This document shows, piece after piece, positions 55,380-64,000 of a stretch of 64,000 nucleotides of DNA (positions are counted from its first letter, which is position 1; the number at the start of each line of letters is the position of its first letter). The position numbers and the translations under genes are program-made. The notes below the pieces were generated by a model. The model was not told the origin of the DNA, made no database searches, and worked only from the letters and a program-made list of their open reading frames with translations. The DNA is taken from NCBI GenBank assembly GCA_033032865.1, contig JAWHQI010000166.1:3100001-3164000 (forward strand). Reading direction: 5' to 3'. This stretch comes from Dactylorhiza incarnata. Its lineage: Eukaryota; Streptophyta; Magnoliopsida; Asparagales; Orchidaceae.

Positions 55380-57877
55380 TTAAGGATTCCTGTCCTCTAA
55401 AGATGACTTCTTGAAGATTATTTTCCTGCTAGTATCTTTAGATTGCCTTTTGCTTAGCTTGCAGTCTTTATCACCCAGTGTTACCTTCTTGGAGATATTT
55501 GGCAGCACAGCCTCTGGATGGAGACTTATGTAGGCCGAAGTGTTGAACATATTCTTTACCTGGTATTGTTGAAGTTCCTGTTCTCTATAGGGAGATATGG
55601 TAGAAATATGAGAAGTATCCATACTCTTTTCTCTGGCCTTTTTGATCTGAGAAAGAGCAACATGCTCTCTAAACCTTGCCATATTGTACAATCTATCTGC
55701 TTCAGCTTTATCTTCAGCTTCCTTATTTTTGATTTCTTGTTCAGATAATTTGCTATGCTTTCTTCCATAAACCTGATAGTCTGAAGATCTTTCTTTCTTA
55801 ATAGAAGAGGATTGACCAGATGGCTTGGAGCCAGCAGACTGAGATGACCTGGATGTGGAAGAAAGTCCTCCTGCAGAACCTGCACCTGGAGGAGGTGGAG
55901 GAGGAGGGGGTTTCTTGAACACAGCAGGGTGATCCTTCTGGTATCTTCTTTCAAGCTTCCTTCTCTTGAGCTCATTCTTGGAGAATTGCATCCAAGGTTG
56001 AGTTATTTCATGAGGCTTGAGATTTTTTTTGCACATAATAAGGAATATCATTTTTATCAGGCTTTTTAGACGGGGCTGGCAGCTTCTTGCATGTAGTTTT
56101 TCTTTTTCTTGATTTGACTTTGGCATCACTATCATCACTGTCATCATCATCATCAGAGTTTGAAGATGAAGGCACATTCTCATACATTTCATCAATTTCC
56201 TTGTATGCTTCAGTCATTCTTTTCTCTAAATCAATATTCTTGACAATAGCAGCAGCAGCAGGCTCAGAAGAGGAGGAGAGAACAGAGGCAGAGGCATCAG
56301 GCATCTGTTCATCAAGGACAGTCTGTTCAGGTGCAGTAGGTTCCTGATCTGCCTTGGAGATAACTGGCTCTGGAGCTGTAGACATTTGCAAATCTCCATT
56401 CCTGGCTTCCAAGTCTGGGGAATAGCAGATAATGGCCTTGGAGAGGTCTTCAGCTGATACCTTGAAGGATGGGTCTGAGCTAAGGGACTGATTGGAAAGC
56501 TGCAGAATCTTATTTACTATAGGGGAGAGTATGAAGGAGCTGCTGAGAAGAACTTCTGGAGGAGAAGGAAGAGGAGCACTTTCTGTGCTTTGAGCCAGGG
56601 AGACTAATGATGAGCAGACATCAGGTAGGTCTGACCTTTTCTCTTCAGGAGCTTCTGCCTCTAGAGCTTCATCCTGGAACATCTCCCCCTGCCTAGACTC
56701 TGGGAAGCTAGAGTCTGGGCCCCCAGATGAAGGGAAGGAGGAAGAGGAAAGAGAGGCAAGATGGGAGAGAATGAGATCAAGCTTAGAATGTACTGGGACC
56801 AGACTTTGATCAAAAAGCTCTTGTAGTTTAGGAGTGATGTGACCAAACACCTGGGTGGCTATCTGTGAGACATCCACAAACAGTACATCTGGAGTTGGGT
56901 GAGAAGAAGAAGAAGAAGGGATGGAAGATGTGGTATGAGCATAAGAAGTGGATGGAGGAGGAGGAGGATTGAAATCTGATGGGATTTCATCCTGAAAAAG
57001 GTCTGGAGTGAGAATGTCTTGAGGAGGAGGAGGAGAAATGTGAGGAGGAGAATTAGAGAGAATTTCATTTTTTGGAGGAGGAGGAGGAATCTGGGGTGAG
57101 AGAGTGGCTGTTGTAGCCCTGGTGTCCTCAGAAGCTTGAACTGATGGAGTCTCAGGAGCCAATTTCTTCTTGAATGTCCTATCCCACTTCTTGAACAGAA
57201 GGGGGGGTCAGTTTCTTTGAGGCATTAATGCCAACAGCAGTAGAAACTGAGAGGGATGGACACTTGGCCTGAAGAAAGATTCCCAGAATCCTTCCATAGC
57301 CTACATTCCTTGATGTTACTTTCTTTTTGATGGAATCAAATAGAGTCAGACCCCAATTGATGTGCTTTTTCTCAATCAAAGCACTCATGACTAGAAATTG
57401 CTGCCTGGTTATGTAGTCATGTGCTGAGCTCTTCCTCATCAGAACCTTTCCCACGACATCTGCCAGGAAGGTGTATTCCACTGTAAAATCACGTTTCAGA
57501 AGATGTTTGGGGTTACTCCCGGAGTACCCCATCCTGTCCAGCATCAAGTTGAACTCTTCCTCAGTGAGGTCTAAATCATCATTTCCATTTTCAAAATAAA
57601 AAATTTCAGACAGAACAGCAGCATTTAGAACCAATTCATGCCCTGACACTTTTCCTGCAATGTCTGTGCCATTGCGAATCTCAGAAGTGAATGCCCATTC
57701 CTTTATCTCATTGGTATGAATCTTGGGCCGACAAGTCATAAACTTGCGCAACCTCGAGGCTTCAAAGAGATTCAGAATGTCTGTTAAGCCTTCTCCGGAC
57801 TGGGCAAACGATTCTAGATCAATATCGATTCCTGTATCGAACTTTATTGAGGCGAGGATTTCAGCAGTGATCGACAT
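55380..57877 (-). pseudogene. ORF3 of element G
   Basis: Start chosen at 57877 (MSITAEILASIKFDTGIDID), six bases after a splice acceptor; the in-frame ATG at 57949 lies upstream of it. Residues 1-235 form the globular domain (CRPKIHTNEIKEWAFTSEI, EYTFLADVVGKVL, ITRQQFLVMSALIEKKHINWG, YGRILGIFLQAKCPSL) shared with A. A C7 run near 57205 shifts frame into a Pro/Ser-rich region (57162-56200), an acidic SNSDDDDDSDDSD block, a basic KSRKRKTTCKK stretch with nuclear-signal character, then after an A8 run (56023-56030) a C-terminal Lys/Glu-rich coiled coil with a P8 tract. No signal peptide or membrane helix. Both frame changes are at homopolymers. Confidence 0.7.
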
Positions 57878-59755
57878 TGTTCCTGCAAAGAAAGAAAAAC
57901 GATCAAGTGCAAAGGGAACTGGAGGGAGACGAAGAGTTTGAGAGCGCAAAAGACAGAACCCAGACAGAATAGAGATTAAATATTAGGGTTCGCCGAAGAC
58001 TAGGGTTTTCGCGGAACAAATGTGTCGAGAAGACACGTGTTAGCGGGAAAAGGTTCTTTTGATAATCCCGTTCGACGAATGAAATATTTCGTCAATCTCG
58101 TTCGACTAATAACTTTTCAAAACTTCTCTCATAATGAAGATAGAACGTCAAAGACTTCGTCGGAGGGGTTCGACGAAATTATGACTTCGTCGATCGAGTT
58201 CGACGAAAAATTTCTCCGAACTTTTTAGAAAGAATTCTTGACCAGTTCGTCGACCTTGATCGACGAAAAAGATGTCGTTCGTCGAGCGCATTCGACGAAT
58301 TGTTGGGTAGAGAACTTTGCCAATTAGATTGACTCCTCATTTATCATTCCAAGCTGATTATAAAGAATTGATGTTTCTTTTCATCTAAGGGCTTAGTGAA
58401 AATATCAGCTCTCTGCAAATCAGTTGGTATGAAGTCTAAACATATTTTTCCCTTTTCTACATTATCTCTGATAAAGTGGTGTCTGATCTCAATATGTTTA
58501 GTTCTACTATGGAGTACTGGATTTTGTGCTATTGATATTGCACTGGTGTTATCACAAAAGATTTTGGAATTATTTAGATTGTAACCATAGTCTAGGAGGT
58601 GGTTCTGTATCCACAAAAGTTGTGAACAGCAACTGCCAACTGCTATATATTCAGCTTCTGCAGTTTATGTAGACACAGAGGTTTGTTTCTTACAAAACCA
58701 GGACACAAGCTTATCTCCAAGGAACTGACAAGTTCCTGAGGTGCTCTTCCTGTCTATTCTGCATCCAGCATAATCAGCATCTGAGTATCCAGTCAACTCA
58801 AATCCTGATTCTGTAGGATACCAGAGTCCTAGATCTGGACAACCCTTTATATATCTTAAAATCCTTTTTAATAAAACATAGTGAGATTTTTTAGGATTTA
58901 CCTGAAATCTAGCGCAAATACATGTGGCAAACATGATGTCTGGTCTACTGGCTGTTAGGTATAAAAGAGATCCCACAATGGCTCTATATACTTTCTGATC
59001 AACAGGTTTTCCTGATTCATCAGTGCCAACAGCTGCATTTGAAGGCATGGGAGTTTTCATGGGGGAGGCATCTGACATCCCAAATCTTTTAACAAGCTCT
59101 TTAGCATATTTTGATTGGGATATAAAAATGCCTTCTTTTGTTTGCTTAACTTGCAAACCAAGAAAATAAGACAGTTCTCCCATACTGCTCATTTCAAATT
59201 TTGAATGCATTAGATTTGAAAATCTTTTGCATAACTTAGAGTCAGTAGAACCAAATATTATGTCATCTACATATATTTGTACCAATAGGGTTTCAGATTT
59301 ATGATTTCTAAAAAATAATGTTTGGTCTACTTTACCTCTAGAAAATTTATTTTCCAAAAGAAAGTTTGTAAGGGTCTCATACCATGCTCTAGGAGCTTGT
59401 TTGAGACCATACAAAGCTTTATGTAATCTAAATACATGAGAGGGTTGAGTTGGAGAAACAAAACCTGGTGGTTGTTCCACATATACTTCTTCCTTGATAT
59501 CTCCATTTAGAAAAGCACTCTTAACATCCATTTGAAATACCTTGAATCTTTTGTATGCAGCAAATGCTAGGAATATTCTAATTGCTTCCAGTCTTGCTAC
59601 AGGTGCAAAAGTCTGATCATAATCTATGCCTTCCTCTTGGCAGTATCCTTGAGCCACTAGTCTTGCCTTATTTCTGACTATGACTCCTTGAGCATCCAAT
59701 TTATTTCTGAATACCCATTTAATGCCAATTACTGGATGATTCTTGGGTCTTGGAA
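55776..59755 (-). repeat. Left arm of a ~4 kb inverted repeat
   Basis: Reverse-complement of 60019-64000. Position x pairs with 119774 minus x (119775 after the one-base deletion near 58357). I saw roughly twenty substitutions and one indel over ~3.98 kb. The arm may extend below 55776, because the right arm runs out of the window. Confidence 0.9.
57878..58322 (-). promoter_or_regulatory. pol-ORF3 spacer of G: TTCGACGAA words, telo-box-like words, splice acceptor
   Basis: 58045-58310 contains about ten TTCGACGAA/TTCGTCGA words, the U3 vocabulary. Then on the minus strand AAAACCCTAG and GAACCCTAATATTTAATC (57980-58010) and a pyrimidine tract ending TTTCTTTGCAG (AG at 57883-57884) six bases before the ATG. 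Confidence 0.6.
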
Positions 59756-60018
59756 CAAGTTCCCATACTTTGTTCCTTTCAAATTGATTTAATTCTTCTT
59801 GCATAGCAGTAATCCAGTTGGGATCTTGCTCTGCATCTTTGATGGATTGAGGTTCAATTTGAGAGAGGAAACAGGTGTGCAAATTATTTTGATTTAGTTG
59901 ATTTCTTGTTTGCACACCCACTGAGATGTCACCAATTACTTGAGATCTGGGGTGATCTCTTATGTTGACATAATCAGTAGGAAATATAACTTCTCCTTGA
60001 GCCTTCAATTGGTATAAC
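58323..60018 (-). pseudogene. pol: RT-RNase H (3' pol) of element G
   Basis: From [15 protein letters not shown] through [46 protein letters not shown], catalytic [36 protein letters not shown], RNase [30 protein letters not shown] at 58663-58665 stops the frame after KKQTSVST; the rest (TAEAEYIA, SRTKHIEIRHHFIRD) continues in frame. A one-base deletion near 58357-58361 alters the last residues. The sequence ends at 60018 where the inverted arm begins; integrase, gag and 5' LTR are missing. Confidence 0.85.
59756..60018. other. Asymmetric spacer of the inverted repeat
   Basis: 263 bp of G pol (the linker between integrase and RT) present only in the left unit. The right unit begins abruptly inside RT at 60019. 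Confidence 0.85.
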
Positions 60019-61451
60019 TTCCAAGACCCAAGAATCATCCAGTAATTGGCACTAAATGGGTATTCAGAAATAAATTGGATGCTCAAGGAGTCATAGTCAG
60101 AAATAAGGCAAGACTAGTGGCTCAAGGATACTGCCAAGAGGAAGGCATAGATTATGATCAGACTTTTGCACCTGTAGCAAGACTGGAAGCAATTAGAATA
60201 TTCCTAGCATTTGCTGCATACAAAAGATTCAAGGTATTTCAAATGGATGTTAAGAGTGCTTTTCTAAATGGAGATATCAAGGAAGAAGTATATGTGGAAC
60301 AACCACCAGGTTTTGTTTCTCCAACTCAACCCTCTCATGTATTTAGATTATATAAAGCTTTGTATGGTCTCAAACAAGCTCCTAATGCATGGTATGAGAC
60401 CCTTACAAACTTTCTTTTGGAAAATAAATTTTCTAGAGGTAAAGTAGACCAAACATTATTTTTTAGAAATCATAAATCTGAAACCCTATTGGTACAAATA
60501 TATATAGATGACATAATATTTGGTTCTACTGACTCTAAGTTATGCAAAAGATTTTCAAATCTAATGCATTCAAAATTTGAAATGAGCAGTATGGGAGAAC
60601 TGTCTTATTTTCTTGGTTTGCAAGTTAAGCAAACAAAAGAAGGCATTTTTATATCCCAATCTAAATATGATAAAGAGCTTGTTAAAAGATTTGGGATGTC
60701 AGATGCCTCCCCCATGAAAACTCCCATGCCTTCAAATGCAGCTGTTGGCACTGATGAATCAGGAAAACCTGTTGATCAGAAAGTATATAGAGCCATTGTG
60801 GGATCTCTTTTATACCTAACAGCCAGTAGACCAGACATCATGTTTGCCACATGTATTTGCGCTAGATTTCAGGTAAATCCTAAAGAATCTCACTATGTTT
60901 TATTAAAAAGGATTTTAAGATATATAAAGGGTTGTCCAGATCTAGGACTCTGGTATCCTACAGAATCAGGATTTGAGTTGACTGGATACTCAGATGCTGA
61001 TTATGCTGGATGCAGAATAGACAGGAAGAGCACCTCAGGAACTTGTTAGTTCCTTGGAGATAAGCTTGTGTCCTGGTTTTGTAAGAAACAAACCTCTGTG
61101 TCTACATCAACTGCAGAAGCTGAATATATAGCAGCTGGCAGTTGCTGTTCACAACTTTTGTGGATACAGAACCAGCTCCTAGACTATGGTTACAATCTAA
61201 ATAATTCCAAAATCTTTTGTGATAACACCAGTGCAATATCAATAGCACAAAATCCAGTACTCCACAGTAGAACTAAACATATTGAGATCAGACACCACTT
61301 TATCAGAGATAATGTAGAAAAGGGAAAAATATGTTTAGACTTCATACCAACTGATTTGCAGAGAGCTGATATTTTCACTAAGCCCTTAGATGAAAAGAAA
61401 CATCAATTCTTTATAAATCAGCTTGGAATGATAAATGAGGAGTCAATCTAA
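60019..61451 (+). pseudogene. pol: RT-RNase H of H (inverted copy of G)
   Basis: Starts inside RT ([15 protein letters not shown]). Catalytic [11 protein letters not shown] keeps both aspartates. One TAG at 61047-61049 replaces the glutamine of SGTCQFLG. RNase H is otherwise complete to GMINEESI and a TAA at 61449-61451. The positions where G is broken (the TAA at 58663 and the 1-base deletion) are intact here, and G is intact where H has its stop, so the arms have diverged independently. Confidence 0.87.
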
Positions 61452-61897
61452 TTGGCAAAGTTCTCTACCCAACAATTCGTCGAATGCGCTCGACGAACGA
61501 CATCTTTTTCGTCGATCAAGGTCGACGAACTGGTCAAGAATTCTTTCTAAAAAGTTCGGAGAAATTTTTCGTCGAACTCGTTCGACGAAGTCATAATTTC
61601 GTCGAACCCCTCCGACGAAGTCTTTGACGTTCTATCTTCATTATGAGAGAAGTTTTGAAAAGTTATTAGTCGAACGAGATTGACGAAATATTTCATTCGT
61701 CGAACGGGATTATCAAAAGAACCTTTTCCCGCTAACACGTGTCTTCTCGACACATTCGTTTCGCGAAAACCCTAGTCTTGGGCGAACCCTAATATTTAAT
61801 CTCTATTCTGTCTGGGTTCTGTCTTTTGCGCTCTCAAACTCTTCGTCTCCCTCCAGTTCCCTTTGCACTTGATCGTTTTTCTTTCTTTGCAGGAATA
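61452..61897 (+). promoter_or_regulatory. pol-ORF3 spacer of H with TTCGACGAA words and splice acceptor
   Basis: Mirror of 57878-58322: words at 61475-61715 (TTCGTCGAATGCGCTCGACGAACG, TTCGTCGAACTCGTTCGACGAAG in pieces), AAAACCCTAG and GAACCCTAATATTTAATC at 61770-61805, then TTTCTTTCTTTGCAG ending at 61892, six bases before ATG 61898. Confidence 0.6.
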
Positions 61898-64000
61898 ATG
61901 TCGATCACTGCTGAAATCCTCGCCTCAATAAAGTTCGATACAGGATTCGATATTGATCTAGAATCGTTTGCCCAGTCCGGAGAAGGCTTCACAGACATTC
62001 TGAATCTCTTTGAAGGCTCGAGGTTGCGCAAGTTTATGACTTGTCGGCCCAAGATTCATACCAATGAGATAAAGGAATGGGCATTCACTTCTGAGATTCG
62101 CAATGGCACAGACATTGCAGGAAAAGTGTCAGGGCATGAATTGGTTCTAAATGCTGCTGTTCTGTCTGAAATTTTTGATTTTTAAAATGGAAATGATGAT
62201 TTAGACCTCACTGAGGAAGAGTTCAACTTGATGCTGGACAGGATGGGGTACTCCGGGAGTAACCCCAAACATCTTCTGAAACGTGATTTTACAGTGGAAT
62301 ACACCTTCCTGGCAGATGTCGTGGGAAAGGTTCTGATGGGGAAGAGCTCAGCACATGACTACATAACCAGGCAGCAATTTCTAGTCATGAGTGCTTTGAT
62401 TGAGAAAAAGCACATCAATTGGGGTCTGACTCTATTTGATTCCATCAAAAAGAAAGTAACATCAAGGAATGTAGGCTATGGAAGGATTCTGGGAATCTTT
62501 CTTCAGGCCAAGTGTCCATCCCTCTCAGTTTCTACTGTTGTTGGCATTAATGCCTCAAAGAAACTGACCCCCCCTTCTGTTCAAGAAGTGGGATAGGACA
62601 TTCAAGAAGAAATTGGCTCCTGAGACTCCATCAGTTCAAGCTTCTGAGGACACCAGGGCTACAACAGCCACTCTCTCACCCCAGATTCCTCCTCTTCCTC
62701 CAGAAAATGAAATTCTCTCTAATTCTCCTCCTCACATTTCTCCTCCTCCTCCTCAAGACATTCTCACTCCAGACCTTTTTCAGGATGAAATCCCATCAGA
62801 TTTCAATCCTCCTCCTCCTCCATCCACTTCTTATGCTCATACCACATCTTCCATCCCTTCTTCTTCTTCTTCTCACCCAACTCCAGATGTACTGTTTGTG
62901 GATGTCTCACAGATAGCCACCCAGGTGTTTGGTCACATCACTCCTAAACTACAAGAGCTTTTTGATCAAAGTCTGGTCCCAGTACATTCTAAGCTTGATC
63001 TCATTCTCTCCCATCTTGCCTCTCTTTCCTCTTCCTCCTTCCCTTCATCTGGGGGCCCAGACTCTAGCTTCCCAGAGTCTAGGCAGGGGGAGATGTTCCA
63101 GGATGAAGCTCTAGAGGCAGAAGCTCCTGAAGAGAAAAGGTCAGACCTACCTGATGTCTGCTCATCACTAGTCTCCCTGGCTCAAAGCACAGAAAGTGCT
63201 CCTCTTCCTTCTCCTCCAGAAGTTCTTCTCAGCAGCTCCTTCATACTCTCCCCTATAGTAAATAAGATTCTGCAGCTTTCCAATCAGTCCCTTAGCTCAG
63301 ACCCATCATTCAAGGTATCAGCTGAAGACCTCTCCAAGGCCATTATCTGCTATTCCCCAGACTTGGAAGCCAGGAATGGAGATTTGCAAATGTCTACAGC
63401 TCCAGAGCCAGTTATCTCCAAGGCAGATCAGGAACCTACTGCTCCTGAACAGACTGTCCTTGATGAACAGATGCCTGATGCCTCTGCCTCTGTTCTCTCC
63501 TCCTCTTCTGAGCCTGCTGCTGCTGCTATTGTCAAGAATATTGATTTAGAGAAAAGAATGACTGAAGCATACAAGGAAATTGATGAAATGTATGAGAATG
63601 TGCCTTCATCTTCAAACTCTGATGATGATGATGACAGTGATGATAGTGATGCCAAAGTCAAATCAAGAAAAAGAAAAACTACATGCAAGAAGCTGCCAGC
63701 CCCGTCTAAAAAGCCTGATAAAAATGATATTCCTTATTATGTGCAAAAAAAATCTCAAGCCTCATGAAATAACTCAACCTTGGATGCAATTCTCCAAGAA
63801 TGAGCTCAAGAGAAGGAAGCTTGAAAGAAGATACCAGAAGGATCACCCTGCTGTGTTCAAGAAACCCCCTCCTCCTCCACCTCCTCCAGGTGCAGGTTCT
63901 GCAGGAGGACTTTCTTCCACATCCAGGTCATCTCAGTCTGCTGGCTCCAAGCCATCTGGTCAATCCTCTTCTATTAAGAAAGAAAGATCTTCAGACTATT
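61898..64000 (+). pseudogene. ORF3 of H, partial
   Basis: Same protein as G ORF3, from MSITAEILASIKFDTGFDID. Extra break: FDF then TAA at 62183-62185 where G has FYFENG. The shared C7 run (62568-62574) and A8 run (63745-63752) produce the same two frame changes as in G, so these predate the duplication. The acidic SNSDDDDDSDDSD and basic KSRKRKTTCKK blocks are at about 63610-63690. The C-terminus lies beyond the window. Confidence 0.7.

Larger units (their letters stand above)
60019..64000 (+). repeat. Right arm of the ~4 kb inverted repeat
   Basis: Mirrors 55776-59755, carrying RT, RNase H, spacer and ORF3 in plus orientation. Continues past the window end. Confidence 0.9.

Noticed and set aside
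56087..56347. Plus-strand Ser-rich ORF with hydrophobic stretch (and mirror at 63428-63688)
   Set aside because: Antisense of the acidic/basic part of ORF3; low complexity.
59756..60018. Inverted repeat as the two ends of a giant foldback DNA transposon
   Set aside because: The arms are internal copia pol and ORF3 sequence, not terminal repeats, and the centre is pol linker.

Overview
The window looks like repeat-dense intergenic DNA from a flowering plant, probably one with a large genome. I found no host gene, tRNA gene or rRNA gene. Nearly every base can be assigned to LTR retrotransposons inserted into one another, plus one Helitron-like element, one miniature LTR element (TRIM) and a 28-bp minisatellite. 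The species cannot be named from the sequence.

Layout. 1-408: end of a Sirevirus-like LTR (J). 409-18829: a minus-strand, pol-less Ty1/copia derivative (A), split by a full-length plus-strand Athila-type Ty3/gypsy element (M, 3244-15648, target duplication GTTAC); the 5' LTR of M carries a ~1.0 kb Helitron-like insert. 18959-25450: a minus-strand chromodomain Ty3/gypsy element (B), with a minisatellite-bearing element inside its 5' LTR. 25945-36198: pieces of a plus-strand Tat-type Ty3/gypsy element (D), split by a minus-strand gag-only copia element (C, 27065-34788). 36199-37521: a chimeric Tat fragment (K1). 37522-40127: a truncated relative of C (E). 40128-50955: a full-length but decayed Sirevirus-like element (F) with gag, pol and a third ORF. 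50956-53301: a second copy of the Tat chimera (K2). 53302-53881: an LTR scrap and a 423-bp TRIM. 53887-60018: a minus-strand Sirevirus-like element (G: 3' LTR, ORF3, 3' half of pol). 60019-64000: a near-identical inverted copy of G's pol and ORF3 (H), leaving the window.

How the parts work. Autonomous elements here encode gag, protease, integrase, reverse transcriptase and RNase H; A, C and E lack pol and would need it in trans. The copia elements A, F and G/H carry an extra ORF3 after pol. Its start codon follows a polypyrimidine-AG splice acceptor, and G's ORF3 has a basic nuclear-targeting-like stretch rather than membrane segments. All pol-bearing copies examined have stops, frameshifts or lost catalytic residues, so none looks autonomous now.

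The most interesting signal crosses families. The long LTRs each carry a U3 cluster of CpG-centred palindromic words. The Athila-type gypsy LTR and the G copia LTR use the same word in sense orientation (GTTCGACGAAC); A and F use a relative (GTCGACGCAAC); C, E, J and K use others. In A, F and G/H the same words recur just upstream of ORF3, and in F also inside gag. A second notable structure is the ~4 kb head-to-head inverted duplication centred near 59.9 kb.
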